Part shown: in pieces, positions 35,839 through 45,458 of the stretch
Numbering within the stretch: the stretch's first letter is position 1
How the letters are laid out: each line of letters begins with the position of its first letter
Source of the DNA: G963664935 sp963664935
GTDB lineage: Bacteria; Pseudomonadota; Gammaproteobacteria; Methylococcales; G963664935
Reading direction: 5' to 3'
Assembly: GCA_963664935.2 (NCBI GenBank)
Contig: CAXXSE010000007.1
Coordinates: 558,001-622,000, forward strand
DNA: 64,000 nt
Translations under genes and position numbers: made by a program
Notes under the pieces: model-generated
Told to the model about the DNA's origin: nothing
The model's input: only the letters and a program-made list of their open reading frames with translations
Database searches by the model: none

Positions 35839-37056
35839 CTAACAGACATTTCTTTCTTCATCCGTATCTTGCCCTAAGGTATTGAGCCCCTGGATGAATC
35901 CTCTTACCCTTGCTTTGTAGCCCAATACGGTATTTTGGTTTGCTTTTGCAAGCGATAGAAAAAAAGTTCCGCAAACGAGCGTTCTGATATTGAGATGCCG
36001 GATTTCACGAATATTCGCTTTTGCGATTGAAATTAAAAGGCCAACGAACAATAATTTGACCATAACGAACCTGAGCCTGACAGGGTTGGATAGAATCAAC
36101 GATGCGAGTATGGTTTGTTTTTCATAGTGGTTCGCTATGTGTTCAAATCTATTTTGAACGGTTCTATCTTTGTGCCGAGAATCCGTGCCATGGTAGAGCC
36201 AAGTGTTCGTATCCACGTAGTTTCGGTAGCCTGCTTTCAATGCGCGTATGCAAAAGTGAGCATCTTCGAATGCATAGGGATTGAATCTATCATCAAGGTA
36301 CCCTATTTCATCGAGGAGTGTTCTTCTAAAAACTTGGCTACAACCCACGACATTTGAAACCGGATATTTATCGGCGCCTTGTTTGATGGATTCTAAGCAT
36401 CTAGTATTGAATTTTAAATTGGGTAAGAATTGTTTATCTATCCCGAGTACTTGCAGAAAGCGGCTTACCAAAGACAATATTAGAGGAAGTATTGAAAAAT
36501 AAGCAAAAAAGTAATTTTCATGATTCCCCATGTGGTATAGCTTATCTGAGTCGAGATTACTTAATACGCGTTGTTTTATGTCCTTGCTTTGAAGCTTTAA
36601 TATGTTATTTCCCCATACACCCTTGTTGGGAGACTGATCTAGTTTGTCGAGACCCAAGTTTGTCTTGATGTCGGCTACGGCAGCGCCGACGATGGCAGCA
36701 TCTTCATGTTTTAGCAGGAAAGTGAGAAGATTTCTGATATAGTCCTGAGGGGGGATAACATCATTATCGATGATCATGACGATATCTGAGGCTTTGCATT
36801 CTTCTGTGCGGAGGAGAAAATTTCTGCCACCAGCCACACCGAGGTTCTTTTCTGATTCGTAATATTTTATGTTTCCATACTTCGAAAATAACTCTCCAGT
36901 TTTTGAGCTATGCCCTCCGTTCAATAGAACGCTAATAGTAACGCTCTCTTCCAGATTCTCCAATAAAGTTTCGACAGCCATCAGAGTGACACTAATTTCT
37001 GATTCCATGCAGAGCATCAGTATGTTTACTTTGTAAGCATTGCCATCAACTATCAT
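35839..37056 (-). CDS. family 2 glycosyltransferase with C-terminal membrane region
   Basis: A GT-A glycosyltransferase of 405 residues. The N-terminus has VNILMLCMESEISVTLMAVETLLENL, then NLGVAGGRNFLLR, and the metal-binding IDNDVIPP (DxD-like). The acceptor-side acidic motif is NPYAFEDAHFCIRALKAG, and Trp-Leu-Tyr-His follows. Two hydrophobic stretches (about residues 185-205, and 320-350) indicate membrane attachment. It starts 30 bp upstream of the methyltransferase, in one probable operon. Sugar specificity is not readable. Confidence 0.85.
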   Translation of the reverse strand: MIVDGNAYKVNILMLCMESEISVTLMAVETLLENLEESVTISVLLNGGHSSKTGELFSKYGNIKYYESEKNLGVAGGRNFLLRTEECKASDIVMIIDNDVIPPQDYIRNLLTFLLKHEDAAIVGAAVADIKTNLGLDKLDQSPNKGVWGNNILKLQSKDIKQRVLSNLDSDKLYHMGNHENYFFAYFSILPLILSLVSRFLQVLGIDKQFLPNLKFNTRCLESIKQGADKYPVSNVVGCSQVFRRTLLDEIGYLDDRFNPYAFEDAHFCIRALKAGYRNYVDTNTWLYHGTDSRHKDRTVQNRFEHIANHYEKQTILASLILSNPVRLRFVMVKLLFVGLLISIAKANIREIRHLNIRTLVCGTFFLSLAKANQNTVLGYKARVRGFIQGLNTLGQDTDEERNVC

Positions 37057-37204
37057 AATGAATTATTTTTAATCATCACGTAAACAATTAGCGGCAGAAA
37101 CTTTGAACCAGCGCAATCGAATAAATAAACATATATGTCACTATTTATGAAAATATCAACATATGTGATTATCTGAATTCCACGTGTACCAAACAACACT
37201 AAGC

Positions 37205-37975
37205 TCAGGATACATTAAAGAGCTCGTCATAGGTTTTCCTTTCAAAAACTTCCAATTTGCCGCCAACGGAAGCATTAAAAATTTTTCTTCCATTCAGGTC
37301 ATACATTTGCTTCGCTTTTACGTAAGCTTGTTCCATACGCCCTACTTGCGGATCGTGCCACCGATAACCCGCTCCAAAGTATTCTGGATGAAAATGGTTA
37401 GGGTCATCTCCATTTGATTTACAAACATTCCCTTCTGTACTGACATGGCTCGGCTTAAGGTAATTATGATCCATTCCTAACAAGTACACCTCATCAAAAC
37501 CCATGTAATATGCTAGCTGTATGGAGATATAGGTTACAGTCCCCCCGATCCACATTAATCGTGCTGCATTTTCAGAAAACCTCGGAAATCCCGCCTTCGG
37601 GTCGAATTCATATATTCCCCGAAAATATATATGATTGTCCCTGTCGAATTCTTCTGAATAAAACTGGACGGGGAAAAAGCAAGTTGATTTTTTAACCCGC
37701 TTTTTTATATCCTGCCAACGATCTTCGTATACTAGGAAATCTTCAACCGCATAGTATGTCGGTTCAAACCCAAGCCAATCGTAGATTAGGAAAATCCCAT
37801 TTACTCCAAAAGTAATCTCATTTTTTAAAAACGTAGGATCGATTTTTTTTAACGATGGTCCCCCTCCAAGCAAAAAACAACGCTGTCCTTTATGTATATT
37901 TTTGTATTTTATAATTTCGGGCAGGTCTTTATGTATTTTTTCAAAATACCGATAGAACAGAGTAGACTTTCCCAT
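37205..37975 (-). CDS. DUF115/MptE-like protein, possible sugar transferase
   Basis: A 256-residue protein with QRCFLLGGGPSLKKIDPTFLKNEITFGVNG near the N-terminus, the nucleotide-binding pattern of the DUF115/6-hydroxymethylpterin pyrophosphokinase MptE-like family. It also resembles the opening of bacterial sialyltransferases of family GT42 (GxGPSL...). The later segment YYMGFDEVYLLGMDHNYL fits both. In polysaccharide loci such proteins probably transfer a CMP- or nucleotide-linked sugar. The presence of a CMP-sugar synthetase gene at 42936 makes that reading attractive but unproven. Confidence 0.65.
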   Translation of the reverse strand: MGKSTLFYRYFEKIHKDLPEIIKYKNIHKGQRCFLLGGGPSLKKIDPTFLKNEITFGVNGIFLIYDWLGFEPTYYAVEDFLVYEDRWQDIKKRVKKSTCFFPVQFYSEEFDRDNHIYFRGIYEFDPKAGFPRFSENAARLMWIGGTVTYISIQLAYYMGFDEVYLLGMDHNYLKPSHVSTEGNVCKSNGDDPNHFHPEYFGAGYRWHDPQVGRMEQAYVKAKQMYDLNGRKIFNASVGGKLEVFERKTYDELFNVS

Positions 37976-38167
37976 TAATCGTAGCGTTTTTAAAAGCTAG
38001 TTTCTCTAGGGAATTAAATACGCTTAAATAATGTGTGATCACTAAGATTTTTTTTGATATTAATTAAATGAAATTTTAACAATCATCCTAAACATTTCCT
38101 TTAAATTCCTAATACAAAAATGAATATATAAAGTATTCCCCATGTCAAGGGGCTAACCAATATATAA
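37976..38167. other. AT-rich spacer, nothing supported
   Basis: Very AT-rich; no gene or repeat was recognised. It separates the DUF115-like gene from the small ORF. Confidence 0.35.
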
Positions 38168-38281
38168 TTAGGACGTGACGTTTTCAAGTAGCCTGGACAA
38201 ATTTTCCAACAATTCCTTTATATGGGGATTTCTCTTGGAATAACATGCATTTAGTGTTTTATAGTCATCAGGTTTTTCCAT
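38168..38281 (-). CDS. possible 37-residue small protein
   Basis: A frame beginning MEKPDDYKTLNACYSK and ending LLENVTS, 11 bp after the stop of the epimerase gene. An AAAGG touches the start codon, too close for good initiation. Composition is coding-like with an amphipathic Leu-rich second half. No family is recognised; it could be the remnant of a longer gene. Confidence 0.3.
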   Translation of the reverse strand: MEKPDDYKTLNACYSKRNPHIKELLENLSRLLENVTS

Positions 38282-38292
38282 CCTTTCATTAT

Positions 38293-39429
38293 TTAATTAA
38301 AAACCTTATCCGTGAACCTATAAAGATAATATTCTCTCATTATGTCGTTGACCTCCGATAGTTTATGGTACTTTGAATTTGGAAAGTCTTTCCTTAATTT
38401 TTGATCAGACACCAGTCTATCTTCTCCATAAAACGGAGTGGAAAATAAAAGGTTACCTTTAAATTCTTTCACACATTGATTTTTCGATTTTTGATTTTCT
38501 TTACCCAAAAGAATGTCTTTTATCATCTGCACTACACGATCTGGTAACCTTTGTGCTAACCTAACGGCTATTCGATCAAAGGAGGGCTCCCTCCGTATAA
38601 CATGCATTAATTCACGAAAATTACTAGAATAGAATTCAACGCCTTCGAATTTTGTGCTTTGTTTTGTATTGTTTAATTCAATGCGTTCAAGGCAACCTTT
38701 ACCGATTATCAAACGATAAGTCTCAATATAATCTTTCCACGTCATTTCCTCCGGACCTGGAAAATTGTACACTCCCGGCTTAAAATCGTTTATCCGATCA
38801 TAGATAAATTTGGATATGTCTTCTCCATAGACAGGCTGGATTTTCCCGGAAAGATCAGAAAAAGCGACATTGCCGCTATCAAACGCTTCCATTATTCGAT
38901 CAGTCCATACTCTACAATATGGACCATACACTACGGTTGGTCGTAAATGCAGTTGCCAATCGTTGGCATCCGGAAGCTCCCTCAGGATTGATTCGGCGTA
39001 TACTTTCTCGCTGGCATATTTGTCATTGATGGATGGGTCGAGCTTTAAATCTTCGCCGAAACGATGATCCTTATCGAAGGGTTCATATACCGACATGCTA
39101 CTTACATGTATTAATCTTAACGCAGGATTTTGCTCTTTTTGCCTACGCACCAAATTAGCAAATCGTTCTATTTGTTTTTTTGCCGATATCTTTTCCCTGA
39201 CGAGAAACGGATGCGAAAAGTTTACGATATATTCAACATCTGGATCGAGCACCATATCTTCCGGGATGCTTACGGAATATTGTCTAATATCTAAATCATG
39301 CCTTGCCACATTCACCATGCTTTTGGGGCTTGAAGAATAAACCACAGGGATTATATTGCCACTTTTCAATACATAGCGGACAAAATCATACCCAAGGAAC
39401 CCGGTGCCACCAAATACTGCTATTTTCAT
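38293..39429 (-). CDS. NAD-dependent epimerase/dehydratase family protein
   Basis: An extended SDR protein of 378 residues. Rossmann motif MKIAVFGGTGFLGYDFVRYVL at the N-terminus, the catalytic Ser in HVSSMSVYEP, and the YxxxK motif as DKYASEKVYAES. It probably modifies the sugar of a nucleotide sugar (epimerase, dehydratase or reductase). The C-terminal 80 residues lack obvious family similarity. I placed the start at the ATG that overlaps the upstream stop (TAATG), rather than ten codons earlier. It is coupled to the oxidoreductase gene. Confidence 0.85.
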   Translation of the reverse strand: MKIAVFGGTGFLGYDFVRYVLKSGNIIPVVYSSSPKSMVNVARHDLDIRQYSVSIPEDMVLDPDVEYIVNFSHPFLVREKISAKKQIERFANLVRRQKEQNPALRLIHVSSMSVYEPFDKDHRFGEDLKLDPSINDKYASEKVYAESILRELPDANDWQLHLRPTVVYGPYCRVWTDRIMEAFDSGNVAFSDLSGKIQPVYGEDISKFIYDRINDFKPGVYNFPGPEEMTWKDYIETYRLIIGKGCLERIELNNTKQSTKFEGVEFYSSNFRELMHVIRREPSFDRIAVRLAQRLPDRVVQMIKDILLGKENQKSKNQCVKEFKGNLLFSTPFYGEDRLVSDQKLRKDFPNSKYHKLSEVNDIMREYYLYRFTDKVFN

Positions 39430-40433
39430 TAGAAGGCCCCCGTCATCAATGTAGAACATTCATACGCTTTATCTATAATTCTAATTACCCTAAGTCCATC
39501 CTCTGGCGACACTCCTTCATTCATCTTCTTGTCTATAAAGTTTATGTAAAATTTATCAAATAAATCGTTAAAATCCATTGGGCTAGTTATTTTGTCACCT
39601 GGTATACAATGAAGTTTAGTTCCGCCGTTTGCTTCTATACTTAATGTGTTATTGGTAACATTTACGTGAACCTTTGCTTTTTCAAACTGAAAAGATGCCA
39701 TGTTAGGCAGGTAACGGTTTCTACTCAACAGAACATTTATAGGGACACCATTATTGGTTTCTAACTCTAATATACAATTTGCTTCTATCGCTTTTTCGCT
39801 ATTTTGGTAGTCAGCATCCATCCATGCCTTTTTTAAATCCACGCTATCGAAGACCTGGAATAAAAGATCCAGTGTATGGGGGCCGGTATCCATAAGTACC
39901 CCACCCCCATTCAGGTCTCTTGAGAATGACCCTATTGATGCGGCATCCCAATTAAAAACACTACCTTCTCGCACACTCACAGAGAGAAGGTCGCCAAACA
40001 AGCCATCGCATAATATAGTCCGAACAAAAGAAAAACTTTTAAGGGTTCTACGAATATGACAAATATATCCTCGCACACCATTTTGATCTAATAGGTGGAC
40101 AATTTTAATTGCTTCATCAACAGTTCTGGCAATTGGTTTTTCGATCAAAATGTCTTCGCATTGTCCTATTAGTTCCTGGACATAATACAGATGAAATTTG
40201 GGAGGGGTTGCAATAACCGCCAATGAAAATGGTTTACCCTTCGGTAGAGATTCCGTAATTGAGATAATCTGATTTGACGCAAATTGGTTTTTTAGTTCTT
40301 CAACTCGTTTCTGATTTGGCTCAACAACACAGATATCGGTAAAACCGCCAATACGTATTAGTCTAGGAACATGAAACTTGATACCTACAGCACCCCCTCC
40401 CAACACGATGGCAGATTTTGCTTCACCAATCAT
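39429..40433 (-). CDS. Gfo/Idh/MocA family oxidoreductase
   Basis: A 334-residue protein with an N-terminal Rossmann domain (AIVLGGGAVGIKFHVPRLIRIG), and the family hallmark EKP in CEDILIEKPIARTVDEA. A substrate domain follows, with GGGVLMDTGPHTLDLLFQ, where the conserved Asp and His of the family lie. Such enzymes oxidise or reduce sugar carbons using NAD(P), frequently on UDP- or CMP-linked sugars. The stop overlaps the next gene's start, so the two act as a pair. The substrate is unknown. Confidence 0.85.
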   Translation of the reverse strand: MIGEAKSAIVLGGGAVGIKFHVPRLIRIGGFTDICVVEPNQKRVEELKNQFASNQIISITESLPKGKPFSLAVIATPPKFHLYYVQELIGQCEDILIEKPIARTVDEAIKIVHLLDQNGVRGYICHIRRTLKSFSFVRTILCDGLFGDLLSVSVREGSVFNWDAASIGSFSRDLNGGGVLMDTGPHTLDLLFQVFDSVDLKKAWMDADYQNSEKAIEANCILELETNNGVPINVLLSRNRYLPNMASFQFEKAKVHVNVTNNTLSIEANGGTKLHCIPGDKITSPMDFNDLFDKFYINFIDKKMNEGVSPEDGLRVIRIIDKAYECSTLMTGAF

Positions 40434-41294
40434 TTTCGTTTTCTCATTGTAAAGATCTGGGAAATTCCTATTGTCTTTAAACTACGAATCATTTTTATCC
40501 ATCCTATTATGAAGCATTAATATCTCTGAGCATTCCTCTCCGGCATTAAGAAAGCTCACTTTTTATTCATTGTCTGGCTAAAACGACCTAGAACGCGAAA
40601 TATATTTTCCGGACTGAAAAATATATTCTATACATTGAGGGAGAAAAATTAGCCGGAAAGGCAATGTCTCGCTACTTGTAATAGCGACATCCACAGTTGC
40701 TATTTTTTTCAGGCGCACGAAAGCCTGGGGAAGCATTCATACCTTTTTTGTTACTGACTGTTTTGCCGCTACTTCTGTATTGAATTTTATACTGAGAAGA
40801 TAATGCATTAGAATAGAAAACCACACATCTCATTCAACCAAGAATAGCATGTTAATTGGATTTTTATTTTTGAAGGGGAGTCAATCGGTGATTGATAAAA
40901 ATTAGGGATACCACTCATGATAGCGCCACCTAGGAGGCTGTCCGAGAATAGAGAGCCGTAGATTTTTCATAACCATGTTAGTGATAGCCAACCGAAGGAA
41001 ATATTAATTCCAATATCAAGCGGATCCCACATGAATTTCTTTGCGCTAGAATTAAGATAATGGATGCGATGTGGCTGTACTCATAGGTGATCGTATCCGA
41101 TAAATGACTTTCTACTGTGTTTCCATGTTTTTCCGCGAATGGTTGTCGTTTGCATTTCATTTGCCAAATACTGAAAATTTATATGGGCCTGCAGCCGGAT
41201 GCGACTCTCCAATGTTTATCGTTGTTGAATGAAAGAAGCTCCTGTACTCATCCTGCTTATAAGGTGGTGGAACTCAATTTAAAATCTTTTACCG
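40434..41294. other. 861-bp gene-poor region between divergent polysaccharide operons
   Basis: It should contain promoters for both flanking operons. An orphan IS-end motif lies at 40930-40953. A minus-strand 60-codon frame (40978-41160) has no family similarity or start signal and looks like mobile-element debris. No other gene is supported. Confidence 0.4.
40930..40953. repeat. shared 20-bp motif, probable orphan IS end (second copy)
   Basis: CTAGGAGGCTGTCCGAGAAT here equals the complement of 21405-21424 exactly, followed in both by AG. It lies in the gene-poor divergent region, suggesting an old insertion sequence whose body has been lost or whose copies recombined. Confidence 0.55.
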
Positions 41295-42290
41295 ATGACT
41301 CGACAGGCGCAACCTAAAATATCTATTATAATTCGTTGTTTTAACGAAGAAAAAAATATTGGCCGACTGCTAATGGGAATCTTGGAACAAACGATAAAGG
41401 ACATACAAATTATTCTTGTCGATTCTGGCTCAACCGATTCAACCCTATCAATCGCCTCCCGTTTCCCAGTTGAAATTGTTTCAATTCATCCCGATGATTT
41501 TTCATTCGGTTACTCGCTAAACGTTGGGTGTAGTAGAGCAGAGGGGAAATATATTGTTGTCGCCAGTGCCCATGTTTATCCGGTATATCAGGATTGGTTG
41601 GAGCAATTAATCGCTCCCTTAAATGATGAGCATATAGCGATTTCCTATGGTAAACAACGAGGGAATAATTTTACCAAATATTCAGAGCATCAGGTTTTCG
41701 CCAAATGGTTCCCAGAACAATCCAAGGCTAACCAGAAAATCCAATTCTGCAACAATGCTAATGCGGTTATTTGCAGGGATTTATGGGAATCTTTCCCTTA
41801 TGATGAAAACCTGACCGGATTGGAAGATCTAGCTTGGGCAAAGCGGATTAAGGCGAACGGGTACAAAATAGCCTATAAGGCTGAAGCAGAAGTAATCCAT
41901 GTTCACAACGAAACTTATAAACGGATTTATAACCGCTATCGCCGAGAAGCAATTGCCTACAAGCAAATATTTCCCCATGAACATTTCAATCTTATTGATT
42001 TTATACGCTTATTTGGCCAGAATGTTGTTAGCGATCTGTATCATGCATTGAATGATGGTGTAATTTGGAGTCAGCTCAAAAGTATCTTAGCTTTTCGATT
42101 GGTGCAGTTTTGGGGCACGTATAAAGGTTTTAATATGCATGGAGCCGTTAGTGGCGATTTAAAGCATACGTTCTATTATCCAAACGAGTACAAACACAGG
42201 CCCAATGACATTGAACAACCTGAGCGTAAAAAGCGGGTAATCGACTATAGCGAATTACACCGAAAGGAGATTTCCAATGGAATACATTGA
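41295..42290 (+). CDS. family 2 glycosyltransferase
   Basis: A 331-residue GT-A enzyme. N-terminal ISIIIRCFNEEKNIGRLLMGILEQT, the IILVDSGSTDSTLSIAS block that binds the nucleotide, and FGYSLNVGCSRAEGKYIVVASAHVYP where the DxD is replaced by SAH; this occurs in GT2 proteins of the rhamnosyltransferase-like type. Then NANAVICRDLWES and the acidic LTGLEDLAWAKRI. It opens a five-gene plus-strand module whose next gene overlaps it by 14 bp. Sugar not readable. Confidence 0.85.
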   Translation: MTRQAQPKISIIIRCFNEEKNIGRLLMGILEQTIKDIQIILVDSGSTDSTLSIASRFPVEIVSIHPDDFSFGYSLNVGCSRAEGKYIVVASAHVYPVYQDWLEQLIAPLNDEHIAISYGKQRGNNFTKYSEHQVFAKWFPEQSKANQKIQFCNNANAVICRDLWESFPYDENLTGLEDLAWAKRIKANGYKIAYKAEAEVIHVHNETYKRIYNRYRREAIAYKQIFPHEHFNLIDFIRLFGQNVVSDLYHALNDGVIWSQLKSILAFRLVQFWGTYKGFNMHGAVSGDLKHTFYYPNEYKHRPNDIEQPERKKRVIDYSELHRKEISNGIH

Positions 42291-42912
42291 TATATCCGTG
42301 TTATTAAACGCGGACATGCCAGTATGGCCGGGTAGTTCGGGATTTAAATTGGTACCTTGTGAACGTATGACCTCGGGAGCGGAAGCAAATGTTTCAAAGC
42401 TGGAATGTGACATTCATATTGGCACGCATATAGATGCGCCATGGCATTTTCTAGAGCACGGTGAAACAGTTGAAAATATTTCTGTTAACCAGTTGATAGG
42501 AAAATGCTGCGTAGTTGATTTGCCGAATGCTGACGTAATTACCGCGGAATTGCTTGAAAAGCAGGATCTACCCAGTGTGGAACGAGTTCTATTTCGTACA
42601 ACAAATTCCACGCTTTGGGAAAGCGGTATTCCTGGTTTTAAGAAAGACTTTGTTGCCTTATCAGCCGATGCCGCTGAGTGGCTGGTAGAACAATCGGTCC
42701 GCGTCGTAGGTGTGGACTATCTGTCAGTACAACGGTACGAAGATAGTTCCTTGACCCACGAAATCCTATTAAAAGCAAGTGTTGTGATTATTGAGGGATT
42801 GAATTTGGCTTCTGTGCAAGCGGGTGCTTATGAACTGATCTGTTTGCCTCTGAAAATCGAGGGGGCAGAAGGTGCGCCTGCACGGGCAGTGTTACGAAGA
42901 TTATCCCAATAG
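42277..42912 (+). CDS. cyclase family metal hydrolase (kynurenine-formamidase-like)
   Basis: A 211-residue protein of the Cyclase_1 family. The metal-binding motif HxGTHxDxPxH is intact as HIGTHIDAPWHF, and the start IDISVLLNADMPVWPGSSGF is typical. Later GVDYLSVQRYEDSSLTHEILL holds further metal ligands. Family members hydrolyse formamides or lactones. In a glycan locus it may deformylate or open a lactone of an unusual sugar; that is inference, since kynurenine context is absent. Translationally coupled to the GT2 gene before it. Confidence 0.85.
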   Translation: MEYIDISVLLNADMPVWPGSSGFKLVPCERMTSGAEANVSKLECDIHIGTHIDAPWHFLEHGETVENISVNQLIGKCCVVDLPNADVITAELLEKQDLPSVERVLFRTTNSTLWESGIPGFKKDFVALSADAAEWLVEQSVRVVGVDYLSVQRYEDSSLTHEILLKASVVIIEGLNLASVQAGAYELICLPLKIEGAEGAPARAVLRRLSQ

Positions 42913-42935
42913 TTTGAAGCACCCTGATTTTTGAT

Positions 42936-43625
42936 ATGAGCAATCAGGAAAGGATCGTTGTGTTACTGCCTATGAAAGCCCACAGTGAGCGGGTACCCGG
43001 AAAGAATTTCCGCGAACTTGCTGGGAAGCCATTGTTTCGCTGGATACTGGATACTCTATTGTCAATAAAAGATATTGATCAAATAGTAATCAATACAGAT
43101 GCCCGTTCAATTTTATACAATCACGGGTTGGGGGAATCGGAGAAGATCAAGATCAGAGATCGCAAATCCGAATTATGCGGCGATTTTGTTAGTATGAACG
43201 CCATTCTCGCGGATGATATCAGCAAAGTCCCTGCCGAAATCTATGTGATGACGCACACAACCAATCCATTGTTAACTGCTCAAACCATCCGCCAGGCCCT
43301 GTCTGTATATAAGTCTGCTCTACAATCCGGCAATGCCGACTCGCTATTTTCTGTAACAAAATTCCAGACGCGTTTTTATCGGCAGAATGGATTAGCTGTT
43401 AATCATGACCCGAATACCTTAATCAGAACCCAAGACTTGGAGCCTTGGTTTGAAGAGAACTCCAACTTGTATATTTTCAGTTCAGCCAGTTTCAGGTCGG
43501 CTAGAGCACGTATCAGCAAACATCCTGTCTTGTTTGAAACGCCTAAGCTAGAATCGGTGGATATAGACGATCAGGTAGATTGGGAAATAGCAGAAGCTAT
43601 TATTACTCACCGCAATATGAGTTGA
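42936..43625 (+). CDS. acylneuraminate cytidylyltransferase family (CMP-sugar synthetase)
   Basis: A 229-residue nucleotidyltransferase. N-terminal VVLLPMKAHSERVPGKNFRELAGKPLFRWIL is the CTP-binding signature (usually A-R-x-GS-K; here MKAHSERVPGKN). VMTHTTNPLLTAQTI aligns with the substrate loop, and ESVDIDDQVDWEIAEAI with the metal-binding Asp pair. It would activate a nonulosonic or related acid sugar to its CMP form. No sialic, legionaminic or Kdo synthase gene is in the window, so the sugar is undetermined. Confidence 0.85.
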   Translation: MSNQERIVVLLPMKAHSERVPGKNFRELAGKPLFRWILDTLLSIKDIDQIVINTDARSILYNHGLGESEKIKIRDRKSELCGDFVSMNAILADDISKVPAEIYVMTHTTNPLLTAQTIRQALSVYKSALQSGNADSLFSVTKFQTRFYRQNGLAVNHDPNTLIRTQDLEPWFEENSNLYIFSSASFRSARARISKHPVLFETPKLESVDIDDQVDWEIAEAIITHRNMS

Positions 43626-43761
43626 AACATTTTTTATATTTTTCCCATCAAACCAATCAAGTCTCGAAACAAATATGCCTGCTAAATCATAGTGCCAAAG
43701 TGTATCCATCACTTTTTCCGCCTTTGAAAGAAATAATTGCCTTACAAATGGCTAAGATTCA

Positions 43762-44715
43762 ATGGCATTGGGGGAAAGCAGATTGAAAATACTACTTACC
43801 TGCCCACCAATGGCAGGCATGATCGACGAATTTCGGCCAGTATTTGAGGACAAAGGTGTAGAAATCACCATACCCAAACTCGAGCAAACATTGAGCGAGC
43901 GAGAATTGGTCAATTGCCTACCGGAATACGATGGTTGGATCATCGGCGATGATTTGGCTTCGCGGGATGTATTCTTGAGTGGTAAATCTGGCAACCTAAA
44001 GGCTGCGGTGAAGTGGGGTATCGGAATCGATAACATCGATTTTGAGGCAGCAAAAGAGTTTGGTATTGCCATCACCAATACCCCAGGCATGTTTGGCGCC
44101 GAAGTTGCCGATTTAGCAATGGGTTATGTCATCGCCTTAGCTCGAGAAACGTTTTTAATTGACCGTGGCGTACGCAATGGCCACTGGCCTAAACCAAGAG
44201 GAATTTCGCTCAAAGGAAAAACTGTAGGCCTCATTGGATATGGGGACATCGGCCAACAAACTGCAAAACGCCTATTAGCTTCTGATATGATGGTCATTGT
44301 CTATGATCCGGTATATTCAGATCTAACCCATTCCACCAAAGCACAGCTGTCAGTTTGGCCACAAAATCTAGGTAAATGTGATTTTCTAGTGTTTACTTGC
44401 GCGTTGAATGGCCAAAACAGGCATATGTTGAATGAAAAAACTCTGGATGCATGTAAACAGGGTGTTCGAATAGTTAACTTGGCTCGAGGACCACTCTTTG
44501 ACGAAGCTGCTCTGCTCATTGCATTAGAAAATGGTCGAGTGCATTCCACGGCATTAGACGTAATGGAGAACGAGCCTTTACCAATGAATTCCAGTTTAAG
44601 GGGTTTCGAACGATGCATTTTCGGCTCCCACAATGCGTCTAATACTAAAGAAGCTGTCCGCGCGACGAGTCTTCGTGTTATCGACATATTATTTGATTTC
44701 CTTGACATTGAGTAA
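43762..44715 (+). CDS. D-2-hydroxyacid dehydrogenase, phosphoglycerate dehydrogenase-like
   Basis: A 317-residue NAD-dependent enzyme. Nucleotide-binding GKTVGLIGYGDIGQQTAKRLLASD, then RIVNLARGPLFDEAAL (catalytic Arg region), and ALDVMENEPLP with the conserved Glu. The final catalytic His lies in CIFGSHNASNTKEA. It could start at ATG 43762 or at the TTG of LKILLTCPP seven codons on. The 136 bp before it hold no clear gene. In the module it may make or use a 2-hydroxy/2-keto acid precursor of the CMP-activated sugar. Confidence 0.85.
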   Translation: MALGESRLKILLTCPPMAGMIDEFRPVFEDKGVEITIPKLEQTLSERELVNCLPEYDGWIIGDDLASRDVFLSGKSGNLKAAVKWGIGIDNIDFEAAKEFGIAITNTPGMFGAEVADLAMGYVIALARETFLIDRGVRNGHWPKPRGISLKGKTVGLIGYGDIGQQTAKRLLASDMMVIVYDPVYSDLTHSTKAQLSVWPQNLGKCDFLVFTCALNGQNRHMLNEKTLDACKQGVRIVNLARGPLFDEAALLIALENGRVHSTALDVMENEPLPMNSSLRGFERCIFGSHNASNTKEAVRATSLRVIDILFDFLDIE

Positions 44716-45458
44716 TGGGTAGGGAAACCATTTTAGTAACAGGGGCGTCTGGAGGAATTGGCCAAGCTTTATGCGAAATACTAATACAGGAAGGTTATTG
44801 GGTAATCGGTACGGATATAAAGGTTTCCCAATCGGAAATATCTTATTTTATCCAATACGATTTAAGAGAATTAGTTTGTTCGGATAAATCTAGAAATGAA
44901 TTCTACTGTTCTATAATGGCAGCGGTAAACGAGCGAAGGCTTAAAGCGATTATAAACAACGCTGCTATACAAATTACCGGATCCACTGGCGCTATCCAAT
45001 TACAGGATTTTCAAAATACTTTGGATATCAATGTAACGGTCCCATTTATTTTGACCCAGATGTTCTTGAACGAACTAGAGCAAAATGAGGGGTCAGTCAT
45101 AAATATCGGTAGCATTCACGCCAAAGCAACTAAACCAAAGTTTGTGTCTTATGCAACAAGCAAAACAGCCTTATTAGGATTAACTCAAGCACTAGCAGTT
45201 GACCTAGGACTACGTGGAATTTGCGTGAATGCGATACAACCTGCCGCTACCCACACAGATATGTTGATGGCTGGATTCGATGGACTAAAAGATAACTATA
45301 AACGATTAAAATATTTTCATCCCCTAAACAGAATAGCAGAACCCGATGACATCGCTCATGCAGTCGTTTTTCTGCTTTCCAAGCATTCACGATTTATCAG
45401 TGGATCCGTAATCAATATAGATGGTGGCATTGGTGTTAGATTGCATGACCCAGAGTAA
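44715..45458 (+). CDS. SDR-family oxidoreductase
   Basis: A classical short-chain dehydrogenase of 247 residues. Cofactor motif TILVTGASGGIGQALCEIL, NNAAIQ, the catalytic Ser in INIGSIHAKAT, and YATSKTALLGL holding the YxxxK pair. The C-terminal SGSVINIDGGI is canonical. The start overlaps the previous stop (TAATG), so it is coupled with the hydroxyacid dehydrogenase. It is the last gene of the module before the group II intron remnant. Confidence 0.9.
   Translation: MGRETILVTGASGGIGQALCEILIQEGYWVIGTDIKVSQSEISYFIQYDLRELVCSDKSRNEFYCSIMAAVNERRLKAIINNAAIQITGSTGAIQLQDFQNTLDINVTVPFILTQMFLNELEQNEGSVINIGSIHAKATKPKFVSYATSKTALLGLTQALAVDLGLRGICVNAIQPAATHTDMLMAGFDGLKDNYKRLKYFHPLNRIAEPDDIAHAVVFLLSKHSRFISGSVINIDGGIGVRLHDPE

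Noticed and set aside
43580..43786. 68-codon frame between the CMP-sugar synthetase and dehydrogenase genes
   Set aside because: It overlaps both neighbours in another frame and has no similarity or ribosome binding site.
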